From NCBI GenBank assembly GCA_033026295.1, contig CM065182.1, positions 18,040,215-18,104,214 on the forward strand: DNA of 64,000 nt, given 5' to 3'. Source of the DNA: Channa striata (lineage: Eukaryota; Chordata; Actinopteri; Anabantiformes; Channidae). Shown in pieces: positions 29,101 to 44,100 of this stretch (position 1 is the stretch's first letter; every line of letters begins with the position of its first letter). The translations under genes and the position numbers were made by a program. The notes below the pieces were generated by a model. The model had not been told where the DNA came from, did not search any database, and saw only the letters and a program-made list of their open reading frames with translations.

Positions 29101-32100
29101 CAGCAGAACTGAAAGTCCAGTTGATTTTTCAGAAACTAGGTGGATATTTTTTTACTTTGCATCCATTGAATTACTTTCACTTTCAACTAATTCTTACTTT
29201 AAAACTTATCTTCAGTTATAAACAAAATGTCACATTGTTTATTGTATTCTAAGACTTGATTTTGGCTATTGGTTTATTGCACTGTATTTTATTCTGCTTT
29301 CAAAATAAAATACAGTGCAGTGTCGTCGTCAGCCTTTAGATGGCCCTGTTTAACACACAGCTACCATGAACGGGTGTCTTCTTTGTGGTTGTAAGGGCAG
29401 CATCTGCTCTATTTCTCTTTCTCATTCAGTTTACACAATAATGTATGTTATTGTTTCTTACTGCCAGATAAAATTTGCTAAATGATTTTGAGCTAAGCCA
29501 TGCTGTCAGTTCCAGAGCACTGCCAGAATTAAATTTTAGGTCGATGGTCCTTTTTAACTCAGCGACCAAGAACACTGTGTCACACTCACAGGTTCCTGAA
29601 AAGATTGGATAGTTTTTCAAATAATTTAACACTGTAAATCCCTTAAGCAAGTTTATGTAGAATTAACCAGATTTACCTTTGACTGAACCTCACAAGTTTT
29701 TCATGGCTCTAATACCTTTGTCTTGTTGATCAATTGTAATTCACTAAAGAATATATATTTCATTGCAATCCTTTCACTGTCATTATGATATTCTAAACCT
29801 GTGATGCCACTTATTTCTGGTGGTTGATTTATTTTATGATTGAGCCAAACTCTTACTGAAAATGTCATCTTGCTGTAATGTAATAGCATATGGTTGCAGG
29901 GTCTCAGGTTTTACTAAAAGTCCAACTTTTATCACAGATATTCAATTTGTGCATTTTTATTCAAAGCCATATTGTTCTACCAGATAAGGTACTGGTGCTC
30001 AAAATGTCAACATTTGGATACACTGAAAAAATGCCATCTAGAATAAGACGAGATGGTAACAATATAATTGGGGATTTTCTACAGGTAGAAAAAGCATTTA
30101 ATAAACAATACAGTGAATGTGCTGTTATTTATTCTTAGAAGAAGGACTTGTCTGGTTTCAAGCCTGTTGAAGAGTACATGTAAATATACTGTATGTCTGT
30201 TTATATGTTGTCGTTCTGTTGTAGGTCGGTGAATAAATGAAATTATACCAGGACAAATGTAGATTTGTATCTCTCTAACTACACTCTTTAAAGGGGAGTT
30301 GCGTGCAGTGTTCTTTCTTCTTAATTGTACTCATCCATCACTGATAAACACACTTCAAATGACTTTATACCCCAAGTCCAGTGTTCACCAGGGCCAATGG
30401 GCAGAAACTGCTCTGATGATTGGATTGCTCAGATTTAGTTTTGAGACTTGTCATCACGTATTGACTGTTCTTTAGTTCAAACTACGATTAGATGAGCTTG
30501 TCAATTTACTTAGCAAACAACCTCTTTAAGCATTTACTCCAATCAGCAGGAAACCTCACGAGTAAAGCACTAAACAAGGTTTTGGAGGGACAGTTTTCAG
30601 TTCACAAAAGCTCATCAGTCTCTCCCCTTCCCAGATTTTTGTATATGGCTCTACACAGCAACTCTGTTCATTTTGTCTGTTAGGTGCCAAGGTGACGAGG
30701 TGAGAGCGTCCGACTCGGACAACAACCATCACTGGTGCGGCATCTCTGGGGTCCCGACCGCACCCACCAACGCCAGCAGTGATGCAGCCTCAGAGCCCGG
30801 AGCTACTGTCAAATCCCTCATTAAGTCCTTTGATACTGTTGGACAGAGTGAGCTCCAAGCACCTCAACACACACACGTACATGTTCCCACTCGATTGTTC
30901 CAACACTACAGTGAGAATCACACTATGGCAGCATAACAATAGAGCAGAACAGCTGATGAGATCTCTAGTGTGGATATCTGTCATTTCTCTCCAGTGAAGT
31001 CCTGTGTGGCCTCAAATAGCCTCAGGCTGGTTGGAGGGGATTTGCGTCAGTTGAAAACTATAAATACATGTACCTAATGTTGGATCAAGAGGAATCTTAT
31101 GTACCTCTCACAGATAAAAGTAAACTTAATGGCCAAATAGTTTTACTGGATTGCATTAGGAGGCATAGGTGTACCTAGTAAAATTGGTTTAAAACCCAAA
31201 GAATAGGTAAAACTATTAATTTGATCCTAAAATAAATCAATGGGTATCCATCTATTTCTAGTCATAATGAGATACAAGTCGTTTAGCATTTAAAAAAGAA
31301 TTGAGGTTTGATTCACCAACTACCATAGTATCTATCACAATCTATCGATTTAAATGTTGCATTTGCTTAATTTCCTTTGTACTTTCTTGTAGGCTACTGT
31401 GAAGACGTGTTATTTTCCTCCGACCTTTAATTGTTTTCACTATTTGCCTCTGCAAAAGCTGATTTAATTATATTTTGTACTAGGGGAACAGTGCCCTTTT
31501 CCTGTAATCTAAGCAAAGATAAAGCCTGCCAGATGTGTCCATTCTGTTTAGCATTAAGTCTTAGACAGGATGTGTTAATTATTTACTAGAAAATGATACT
31601 CAAGTCTCTTTTGATAAATTAATCAATGTTTCCTGTTTATTATTTGCTGTCTCAGGTGGACCAGGCCACACAGTTCAAATGCATTCCTCGGCAAGAAGCC
31701 TGCTAAGCGGGATCCCTGTACGTATGGCACCTGCTGCCGCTGTCTCCCCAATCCAGGTATACACCAGCTGTTAGGCAAATGTCCTTTGTAAGGTAAAAAC
31801 CCTTGATGTAATGATATATGTCTTTATATGTAAGGATCCCTGTTTTCTGTTATTTTAGAGACACTCATACATAAAGCCGCTGTCAAAGACTCTGGAAAAA
31901 AGAATCAGTCATGGAGTATTCTCTCATCCTCATGGTATGTAAGAACAAAGACGGTTTCAGGTATATATTCATATTTCATTTAGCAGTTGTACAGGAACAA
32001 ATAAAAGACATTGCACACTGGTCAATGGGCAGCCAGACAAAGAACTACTACAATTTTACTACAATGCTTTTTAAAGCCTTTAGAAATTAGTGAGGCCCAA

Positions 32101-35100
32101 CATATTGAACGTAAAATGAAAGTTAAATGAGTAGGAACTGCAATAAACAAACACGTGACTACTGGTGTTATTGTGGGTGATTTTATGAGTTTGTTCATAG
32201 AGGGCAAACACTTTAATTGTGGTCCACATCTACTGTCAACAGGTGTACGAGCTCCTTCCTTGAGGAGCTGTGCGAGACATATTAAATAAGTTGAGCATTT
32301 AAGCACTGGTCAGCAATGATTTTTAATAAAATGAGTCTCAATAAAGGGCACAATGTCAATCCCTGAATTCTCTGAAACCGATTTCAGAATTCACCACATT
32401 ATTGCTTTTCAGGTTTTCAGGTGAGACAGTGGCCTTCAGTCTCTTTCAGTGTTTCTACAACTAGACTGAAAACTAATGGTGGCTCTGTATCCTAAGCCAC
32501 TAGAAATAAGCGGTAACTTTACTGATGAAATCATAATCATTCCTAATGTTGAAAGTATACAAGTTCCCTTCATTTCCACGTTCTTTTGTGAAGCCTGGAT
32601 AAGTGTGATTTGTCACATGTGCTTTAAAAAGTAATTATGATCCCTCTGTTTCCAACTCACTCCTCACAATCTCCTGTGCACCCGCCCATTTTGTGCATCT
32701 TTCAATCCCCCAGATAAGTTGCCGTGCTGCAGGGAAGACATGAAACCTAACAGCCTTATGAGGAAGAGCCCTTCCCTGGAGTCCGTAATCAAAACCCCTG
32801 CTTCCCTCGGCAGCCACACGTCAGCCTTCAGCTATAACAGAGGCAACAGCAAGCTCAGGTGGGATCACCCACACAATTTTGTGTGATTTTGTGAATTCAC
32901 TGAGAGGTAATCCCACTGTATACTTGTGAAATCCTCACTTTTCTCTCTTACTTTAAAAGTAGATAAGTGAGACTTTAGCAATAAGTTTACATTTGTTTTG
33001 AAAGAACATCCAAATTCAGAATAGTTTATAAATTTAGACATGGTTTTACACAGTGGGATAATACTTGGAAATAAATGTTGCTTTTTCTTTTTGTCAAATA
33101 AATCTTCACACTTGACATAATCAATAAAATCTGTTGTATCGGTAACATTAAGTAAATTTGTTTTAAATATTTACGTCCCAACTGAGAGACTCTGGACTTG
33201 CACAACATTTATTTCCAGCAGCACTGACGTGACACAGATGACTTTAACACAGTAGAGTGTTCACTTATCAGAAAGGGAAGCTAGACAGATGTTGAACAAA
33301 TATGCTTTTATCTTTTGACTTCTGGCATTACGTGTCATTTTCCCGCACAGACCCCTCCTTTCTGTGTATACTCAAAAGGTAGATTAAAGCACTCCGCTTA
33401 GTTGGACGCATGCTTACATCTATATTTGAGGTCAGTGATGAGGTTTAGATTTACACAGTGAGATAGTGACGCTGTTTGAAGCAGTCAAACATCTGATCAA
33501 AGACTCAGGGGCAACAATTAATTCAACTGATGGTATGCAAAGTTTGTGTGGTTAAAAATTTTTGTTACAATCTGTAACTACATCACGACATCACTCTTGC
33601 AAAATAAGGCATTTTAGGCCGCAACAATCATGTCCCTGAAACTCGGGAGGGATAAACTGTCACAAACCTGTCTGTCCAGCTCTTTTTTTCCACTGCTCTT
33701 CCCCATTTTTTATTGTTAGTATCTGCTTTGACACAAATAGGAATAAACTGCTAATATGTATTTTGCTCTACTGTAGATGTTGTAACGCTGCTGATAAATG
33801 CATGCATTTATGCTTTGAAATATTCCTTTGGACAGGATGGTGCCGCTTCTTGTGTTATGGTTCCTGAAAGTGATGTGTGAAATGTTTACCATGATCTGAG
33901 CAGTGACCGTATCTTATGGTCTTCCCATGGCCTCGGCTCCGGCACAAGCCCCAGGGAGCGGACCCCGCTGATTATTACTGCAGAAAGGCATTTAATAATC
34001 TTTTTTTTTTTTTAAACTCAGAATCTCTATTTTTTGCTTCACTGTGTCTTGTAATAGTGTTATCAGGACACTGCTAGTAAACATCCAAGTTCAAACGAAG
34101 CCAAAAATGATCCCACACAGACTGGAATGGACTCTGATAGTTGGCTTTAGTCCAACTGATTTTGAGCTACAGTGACAGAGCACTAACATAAGCGTACTCA
34201 ATGCAAAGACGCTTCAAGCCTTCACAAAGGTCAACTTCCCCCTGGTGCTGAGGACCCAGAATTCCAACAGTTTCTCTTTTATACGGGCAAGATTTTGGAA
34301 TTAGATGTAGGAAAGTACAGTAAAAGACTTTCAAAGACTCACTCAGATTCATTTTCTTTTTTTGGTACATACTTGCAAATCATGCAGTATCATTCTGGTA
34401 GCATTTTGCTTTTGGTCATTATGTCTCCGTAGTGAAACAAATCCTAGGCTGTGGGGATAAATATTAAAGCTGTGTGTGGGTTATTTGAAGAAATCTGTAT
34501 ATTAGCTGGAATCTTGTTTGAAATATTTGACCATTAATAAGCTTACTTAATGGTCTTCTTGTCCTAATGTGTTCATGATCCTATGCTTTATGTTTTAGAT
34601 GATTTCCCTTTGGAGTGTATACTCTGTAAATATAGTTTTTAAACTAAAAAGCAGCTGAGAGATGTTTGCTTGTGAAGGAATCACATCATATCCCAGTTGA
34701 CAACTGTCCCTTTCTATCTGTCTCCTTGTGTTATTGCGGCTCATGTTCCCCTGGTGACAGTGTGGAAAGAAAGGACCCCTTGGCTGCACTGGCCCGGGAA
34801 TATGGAGGATCTAAAAGGAACGCTCTACTGAAGTGGTGCCAGAAGAAAACAGAAGGCTATCCGGTAGGGATCACAGGCCAGAGATCTTGCTCAAATAGAA
34901 GGCGAGGTCCATTCACTTTCACACCCTGTTTTTCTCTACATCTTTGTCTGATTTATTTTAGTCTCATATTCTTTAAGTTTTCATTTAACAGTGAAAGGGT
35001 GGCTCCACCTGACCCCCTTTTATTGCATGGATACAGTATTGGTGTGTCTGTGCCCTCAGGTTCTGTAGGTTTTTTTTTTCATCACTGAGGTGTTGCACAA

Positions 35101-38100
35101 TATTGGCACACTACTGTCTTTGCACATCATTTCCCCACCTGTCAACTCAGTTGGGATATGAGGTCGTTGTGGCACAGAGGTCATGGAAACAATGAAGCTC
35201 CAATACGCTGGATTTATTCATGCATGTATTTAAATAGTCCTCCTGCTTTTTGTGCATGTCCATTTGTTTATGCATTGTTATTGTGTTGTGTTTCCACCTG
35301 TGTTTTTTGTTTCCATGGAGCCAAGCGCTGACAATCGCCTGGTTTAGCTGCTCCCTTAATACCCAGTTTAAGGAGCCCATTAAGCTCAGTGGAATTAGAG
35401 ATTTGCCTATGTAATCATCATGTTTGTGTGCCAGCGTGCCAGCTAGCTAATGCTAAAACTCTTATTAGCCGTCAGACTGGTCGTACCCTGCTGACTCTGG
35501 TTGGGGAAAAAGGAGTCATTCCATCCCTCTCTGAATGTACAGTATCATAGGTAACAGTTAGAAACAGTGACAAGTGATTATTTGTGTTTACCTCATTTAA
35601 TAGTATGTACGAGAAGCTGTGGCTGCTGTAATAATAACTACTAAAAATAGACTTTCCAAATAGCTTTCCCTCTGATAAATGGCTTAAGTAATTGGATGAG
35701 TTGTCCAATCAATAGTTCCTATGTCTTTGGTGCCGTGCTGCTCAGTGAACTTTGAGTCACCTTCAATTCATCTGACGTTAGTTGTTTGTCATACGGCAGG
35801 TGTTGATAAAACATATGCAGCAGATCCTCTGTGATGGAAACATATGACCAGATGAGATAAAACCAGTTGTGAGCAACAGATTATGTGCCTGTTTTTACAT
35901 GCTACTGAAGGCAACAGGAGCTTTATGAAAGTCACTTGTTCAGTCACTTATCTGCTGCGGTGAAGAAGTTACCAAAGCTTTCAAGAGCCTCAATGGAAGC
36001 AAATGAATCTTGGGTCAGCCACTAACAATGAAAGCTAATTAGGTTATTAATTGCTAAATAAGTTAGCCAATGCAATGTCTTCAGGCAGTTTACCCTCATG
36101 GGAATACACCCTTCATCGCTGTGTAAGTAGCCCTGGGCAACAGATTAAAGTCTGTTTTAGAACATAGGACATGTAACATTGCCGTCAATCTGCCAGTCAC
36201 TTTGATTTTTATGTATTTCGCTGCTTCATTAGCAAATACCCTCGTTCACATTCAGAGTGGCTTATTCAAATGACCTGTTTGGCTCCAAAACCCAAATCTA
36301 TTGTTAATCCATGATTGGTTACTGATGCTTCAATGTGTGACTGTCAATGCCCCAACTGATGGCCGTACAACTTTACAATGCTTTATTTCTTCTTAGTTAT
36401 AGTTTAAACCACAAACACGTGGTGCATTTTTTTATACAGTGTAAAATCTTGCTCGGCTTCATACCCACTAACAAATAGCAGGTGAATGAATGTGAGAGAC
36501 AAAATACCACATTAGCCTTTATAATCTAGAGGAATAGAAACATGAAAATAAAATAAAGGATAAATTAAATTTTAATATAAGTATTCTTTGGCAAATAGTA
36601 ACATAAACAGAATTACAAATTTCAGTTCAGGACAGTGGAGCCCTTAACAGAGCCACGTTCGCATTGGTTTAGATTTAATGGAACCTATGATCCTCTCTCA
36701 CAAAGGGCTTAGTAACACAGTATGATTATTTGCAAGAATCAGGAATGCAGTAAGAAGATTTGGCTGCTAGGAGTATTTCAGTCTGTGGAATAATCAGTCC
36801 CTTCCTGGAGTTACTCTTGTTTTGAGCTGTGATCCTTCACGTTAGTTCATTTTCCCTTTGTGTGCTATGTGCCTGACCTCTATGTGCATTCACTGACAGA
36901 CAGTTAACAACGATAAAGCGAATAAAAAACAATTTGTCCATTAACAAACCAGGGAACATCTTAACATTGTATAATACACAAAATATACCGTGCAAATTGA
37001 GATCAAGCACAAAAGAGAAGCAGATAAGTTTCACAATGACAAGTTTGAGATGTACTTTTAGCTAAAGTAGAGCACATTTGTTGTTCAGTTTGTTTCTCAG
37101 CAGAGATTAATGAGATGCTGTTATTTGCGTCTTGAGATTTCTTCTTTTTCTTTGGCTGAATTCCAGTACGTTTCACAGGGATTTCTGTTTTCAGCTATAC
37201 ATACAGTATACTGTGTGTGTGTGTGTGTGAGAGACATACAGTGGTCATGCATCACTTACAGTAAGTTGAGTACCCAACGCCAGAACACATGTGACCTCAG
37301 GCCTTTCTTAAGTTACGTGACAAGCTGAAGGAAAAGGGGACTGTCAGCGGACACTGCATATGTCTGGCAAAAGGTCAGCCTGTTAGATTGTTATGTGGCC
37401 TCCATCCATATGGAAGCCACTAATTATGGTCTGAATGCCCAGAGAGACTCGCTGATCTGTCACACACTTCTTAGCTCCTGGACAGGAAGGCACAGGGACG
37501 GTGACAAACGCCCGAAATACAACCACATCCATGTTGTTCCCTGTACGTCGTCCCTTCCCTCTCTCATGCTCATATTCTGCTCTGATAAAGGTTAGTGAGG
37601 ATGAGTTTTATCAATATATACACGTACGTTTTTCTTCAACAGACTAATTGTCAAGGGCTAATAAGTTCACCTTGAAGTTTACAGTCATTCACTTGTAATT
37701 TAGGTTTAGTCTCTTCAGTCCACGAAATTAATGCTCAGCTGTTAACTTTTTATCCTGTCTCTTGTTTCCAAAAGGTGGAGTCCGGAAACAAGCTCTTATA
37801 TCATGTTCATCTGCCAGGGTAGAGCCACAAAAGCCACTGTGCGAGACGAGAACAAAGCCGATGGGAGGGTCAGCCCCCGCGCCAGTTGTTATTACATTCC
37901 TATTGTTGGACTCTTGCTCAAACAGCAGCCTAATTAAAGCGAAACAGAAAACGGGAGCTACTGAAAGCATGCAGGAGATTATGTGATGGTTACGTTTAAA
38001 TACAGTAGGTGTGAGTGCACAGCGAACGAGTGTTTATATCTGGACTCAAAGCCAGATGTCACACTCTGCTCTGTTTACTGTGATAAATATTTGAATGAGA

Positions 38101-41100
38101 CGGAGATAATTGCAGGGTGAAATTAGATGAATGATGTGCTCACAGAATGAGGCTGAAGTTTCATGTGACCTTAAGTCGAGCTGCAGGTTTGTGTGTCCAT
38201 GTGTGTGTGTCTTGTATTTGCCCACCAGCTGCCTCCACATTCCCAGTAAGCACGGGTCCTTGGAGCAATACCTGACCTGTGTTAAACTCTCGGCGGAGGA
38301 TGAGACGCGAGCCCAGACAGGCTCTATCACACCTCAAATGTCAGATTGTGGGAAGCAGAGATCGATCAGTGAAGACCTTAAGCTAGCTCACTTTGCCCTC
38401 TGGGAGGGACTGAAGGAGCCTCTCACAGGAAATTAGTATTCACATGGGATCCATGTGATGTCAGTGCTGGATTGGACACAGGCTTGAAACACAAAACCAC
38501 TTTTATATATCTTTTGGTTCTGGTTCTGGTGACCTGAAAGAGCATGTTTCTGTGCAGGGCCTCACTGTTGTTTTTTTGACTCTATGTGCAACTATTTCCT
38601 GCTCTCCACCTCAGTCCTTATACTTCTTGAATGAACATGGTTGTTGATCTATAGGCCATTGTCATCACAGAACAAATTTAATTCAATTTAATATTTTATT
38701 TTTATAAGTTCAAGTTTCATGCTGGTAATTCTTTCACTGCTAAATGTCTACTTGTGGTTCCACTTGCGGCCGTGCTCACTAAGCGATGCTTTCATGAATG
38801 TCTAGCCTCCTGCTGTATATTTATCGGTCTCTTTGATGTCTTAAATTAGGATAGCTCCGGACACTTTTTAAACTTTTTTTTCCTCAATTAGACATAGAGG
38901 CCAAACAAAAATAAATGCACTGTTTGTTCAAGATGGGAACAATGAGCAAAGGCTCTGAACATTAGGCTCAGCTGGGCCTGACAGAGCACAGCTTATCCGG
39001 CCCTGTCTGGGAAACTCACACAGACATGCAAACACACAGACATACACACTCAGAGGCATTAAAGAAACAGGAATGGACCTGGGTGAGCGTGGAATGGAGG
39101 TCAGACATCGAGGAGCAGCCCTTACCACAAGGTGTAATGTCAGATTTAGAGTAACAGAGTGAGATCACAAACACAAATCATAATAAGAGCGGGTTTGCTG
39201 TGACTCAATTGTTAATAACTGGGACATGATAATACATGTGCTGTACTCTTTTTTTATTCCTCATCATTTCTAAATGGAAATACATTGGTGAGAATAGGAC
39301 AGAAAATTGATATGGAAAAGCCTTAAGGCTGTCTGGGTTGATGTGCAGCTCCTCACATCTAGGAAGTAATTGCGCTAAGTGGTTTTTAAAATTCACTTGG
39401 CTTGTCTGAGTTGTTCAGCTAAAAATTCTCAGTGTTAACAATGGGAGGAAATGCTGTGCTGCTCTATTAAAGTAACACTGTGAAATTTTTAGAAATAGGC
39501 TTATTTATGATCTTTCTTCGATGCTGAGACAGTTGATATCCAGTGCGATAAAAGGAAGGATGTGTTGGGGTAGTTCTGCACGTCTCTCTTGTATAATGGC
39601 AGTCTCCATTTCCAGCGCAGGCTGTTACCGCCGTAAACATTTTCAGTCAAAGAACTGTTACAAAGCATGGGCACAGTTAATCTGTGTGTGTTTGTGCCCA
39701 CTTTGACGTGTCACCCTCCCCTCTCCATATCCTGTCTTGTGTGCAGAATGGCTCCATTAAATCATACGTAGAGACAAGCTGGATCTATGGAGAGCAGCAC
39801 TTCCCAGCTCCACAAAGCTCTGTGACCTTTGCTGTTGCCCTGTCTTCATCTCCATGGTTCCACTTGCCTGGGATTTCAGCATGTCATCGCTCATGACAAT
39901 TCATAGTTATGTCCATTAGGGCTTTGTCCCCCTCTCTCCCCTGTCCTCAGCAGCTTTTTTGTCCCTCCATTTCAAACTTTGTTTTCTCAGTTTTGTTTTC
40001 TTTTCCCTCTCATTTCCTCTGTTCTTGTTTACGCTCTTTCATTTCTATTTCTATGTCTTTCTCGCATCATTCATTCTCAGTTGTTTGTCTTCTTGTTGGC
40101 CCACTCATTCAGAGAGGAAGTTCAGGCACAAGAAATATCCTGAGACAAACTCATCAGTAAGGCGACTTTCTCACGCTTTGATGTCTTTTACACCTTTTCA
40201 ACTAATGGATGTTTTAACAAGCTGTTTTGACTGTCCTTGGACTTGCAACACAGTGAGGACATTATGGCCGGTCCTCACAGCTTCAAAGAGCTATTTCAGT
40301 TTGGGGTTAAGGTTAAGGTTAGGGTTAGGGTTGAGGTTAGACATTTATTTGTGATGGATAGGGGAAGTGGGCTTGGGGTTGCATGATGTCAATGAAAGGC
40401 CTAATAGGAATACAATTCAAAAAATGAACCTCTGGGTGTGTGTGTGTGTGTGTTATCCATCATCCCTCCCTGTCCCTGCCCACTGCAACTTGTTTTGTGC
40501 TTTAGGGTTTTTGGATTCTTGATCCATGAGTGCAGTAATGGCATGTTGACATCTGGGTGTCAAGTGTCAGGAAAGCCGGGCAGCAGCTGCCAGACCTGAC
40601 ACCAGTCCAGTAGCATTAACGTGTGGCAACAGGGAACACAAGCAGACTTTCTATTGATGAACACCATGTTAAACTGCTGTCTGTGCGGTCTTCAGTGGCT
40701 GGCTTGTGTCCCAGTCACCTGTGAATTCCATTTCTAAATGGTTTACATCAGAGAGGTTGAGCTGTCCAGCGTCAGTGTCACATAGACAGGCCTTTAATGT
40801 CCACTGCGGCTGACGCCACAGGTAGGGCTTTAACCATTAGTTGATTAAATGACTGATAGATAAAGGACTCAGGTAAAAATCAACATTCACCACGTCCAAC
40901 ATCTCTAATGGGAAAGTTTGCTCCTCGGCTCTTTTACGTCATTGTTACTGAAAACATCTTATTGAAGACACAACCTGACGTTAGTATTTTTTCTTTTTTT
41001 CGGACAGAAAAAATATTACAATAAAGTTACACTGTGCAAGTTAAAGTGTTAGCATGAGAGTTGTAAGCCATCCTCGCCACTCCTCGGACTTCATCCTCTT

Positions 41101-44100
41101 CCTCTTCCTGCTGCTGTGGGCCCCAGTGCTTCGCCTACATCCCTATTGCAGCCTGTGAGTCAGTCAAAGTGATGTTCCAGCAGCAAATTTCAGCTTGAAG
41201 CCCTGTTGCAAAAAGATGTTGAAACTAGTATTAGAAAAACCGTCCTTGGCTTTGACCTTTTAAAAAGAATCTCTCTGCCCTGCTATCAGACTGTTGAATT
41301 AGTCAGCAGCAATTTTTCACCCAATGTAAATTTTTAAAAATCTGTGAAATAATTTGTGCCATTTGCATGTTGTGTGGCTGTGTCTGCATGTTGTTACCTG
41401 ATGGAAATTGTATCACATATACACAGATCCAATTTTTTTTCTCTCCCCTCTGATCCCCTGCTTCTCTCCCATACTCTTTTTCTCTGAGCCCTAAAAAGCA
41501 ACTGCTCTGCCTTTTGTGCCGACCGAGACACTTCCTGTCGCTTGATGCTGTGTTTGCTTTTCTGAGCCGGCTCCCAGAGAGCTGTTGTTGTCCACTGCTG
41601 TTTTAGCATTCATGCCTCTCCCTCTTTTTCCACCCTGAACGAACCCCGCCACCCTACCCCCTTCCTCCCTCTCCCACCCTGGACTGGAGCACATACCTAT
41701 CGTCCCTTTGCTTCTATTTGAACGCGTGTTCTCCTCTGATTGCTCCAACACCCAGACACACACTTTAACACATAAACAAACTGCCCTCTGCAATCTCCCT
41801 TATCAGCTTATTTGTCATTCTCTATCTTGGTCTTGGGAGTCTGTGGGGTCATCTAATCCCCTATCTGTGTGTGTGTGTGTGTGTGTCAGTTTGCACATAC
41901 ATCTCTCACACACACACAATACTAGTTGTAGTGCTACTGAGCCAACTAAGAGAGAGAAGAGTGGAGTTATGAAAGGAATGTGAGTTGACATGACTGTACA
42001 GGTGCCCTGCACACATAAAAGACAAGGCAAGACTGATGGAGAGGCGACTCAGGCTTTCAGCCTCTGTTGTGGTTATTATAGAAGATAATGACAGGGAGTG
42101 TTTTGGAAATACATTTCATTCTTGTGGTGATTGATTCACTCAGGATTTTTTTTGAAAAAGTAAAAAAAGTAAAAATAAAAATTTTTCATCAGCATAAATT
42201 TACTGCACATTTCCAGTAGTTAATGCAAATGTGACATTGGAAATTACAGTTACTTTTTAATTATTTTATCAAACTTTTAAAATTTGTTGTATTTATAATT
42301 TGTTTAACAATTACTTCTACTTCACTTAGCTTATAGTGCATTGTTATTATTAGGTTTAGGGTGAAGTTTGCATCCCCCCGTACAGGCAGTTTCATTTTAA
42401 GGTGATGCAAAGGTTTTCACCTAGCTGTAAATTAATATGACAGATTAGGTCATTGTTACTCAAACACAGATTCACTGTGTTTCATGACAAATATTAGCGT
42501 TGCGTCGATCGTGAACAAAGCCTGAGCCAAAGACCGTGCTTCATGTTTGGCTTCATTCAAATGAAGCAGCTGCTCTTTCAGATCCTATTGTGACTACAAT
42601 GGCTCTGTGGCCTTTTCTGATGACTCAATGTGGACAATAATAATTACTGATGTTTTCTTTTATTATTATTTTGACAAATCATATTCAGATTGCTTGGTGC
42701 TCGTGCTCTGGGGCATATTTCTGACACAGCCAATTTCAGATTTAGGAACCTAATAAATAATAAAGCTTTGCATTGTTTTGAGATTTAATAACAAGGGAAT
42801 GAGGCGTGGCAGCAGCTCTGTGATGCACAATGCAGTGTCAGTGTTAAAATTTCACTATGTTCATTCTCGTTTCACGTGTGAGCATATGCTGATGAAAAGC
42901 TCTGATGTGGAAAACTTTACGGTAATTGATGTCACTTGTCACCAGCTGAAGGTGCTGAGGTTCTTAAATACAAGACCACAGAATAAAGCTGCATGAAGAA
43001 TCCAAAAATATGTGTCCAAATTTTAGAGTGCATTTTTGTGTCAGTGAGGAAAGTGGGACCTTCATTAAAGTTGCACCCAAAAAGGTGTGATGGCCAGACA
43101 GAGTGTTCACTGATTTACTACAGTAAAGCCTTGTTATTTCACTTATTAATATGCAAGTCTCATTTTAAAAAAATCTTCTTGTATCTTGATGGTAGCTGGA
43201 GGAGTTTGGTGAAAAACCTAATGTGAAATAACTTTGCAAAATTGTTACAAATTGGAATGTGATGTGAATGTTGGTGATGTTTCAGTAGTCTTCACAATGA
43301 CTTACACTGTAAATTATGCAAATTTTTAAACCAAATATTTCTTAATCTGTTCATCTAAAACACAGCGGCATTTGCAGTGGCTAGGTCTGAACATGCATGT
43401 TGTAACTCATGTTATTGATTTTGAAAACTCTAGCTACTATCAGCTGAAGCATGTGACCAATGACATGACATCTGTGTCTCAATCATAAACGATCTCAGTC
43501 ACGTTTCAGTCCATTAAATATTTGTTGACCTATTGTCTGACCAATTCTTGTCCTCAGTCTGAAATAAAGTTGTGGACGGATCTGAAAAACTGATCCAAGA
43601 ATCCACAATGGTACAAAAAAGTAGATAAAAATAAATGAGGGGTCATGTTTAGCTATAGCGGCACATTGTTGTCATTCCAGTGTCCAGCAACGAAGCGACA
43701 TACTGTGAGGTTACACGGCAAGAGACGACCAACATGCTACTTTTTGCTTGGTCTGCCACTCTCCTTGAAACTACAGCGTTTACTGAAGCAAACAAAGGAG
43801 GGAAATAAGAATTAATGCATTTTGTCAGCAATTTTAAGCAGCTCAAGGGACATTCATTACTGCAGTGACTTATAGCTGTGATTTTTAATTCTTGTCCCCC
43901 AGACTTGGCGTTCTGATGTTTTTCTATTGTATCAGGTAGTTAATTACATTCACCAGGGTTCGCATGTATGGATCAGTCGCTAATTCGATTTAAAGAATGA
44001 AAATCTGCAGCACTTTGGTCCTTAGGGCCAGGAATGAAGACCACTGGCTCAGAGCAAGAGTAAGCAAACACACGGACGCTTGTCCAATCTTGAACATCCC

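Noticed and set aside
34666..34760. Open frame upstream of specc1 exon 11
   Set aside because: The homology starts exactly at the acceptor at 34760; the upstream part is read-through of intron.
40826..40890. Possible fragment of a repeat with ATTAGTTGATTAAATGA-like sequence
   Set aside because: Too short and diverged to assign to a family.
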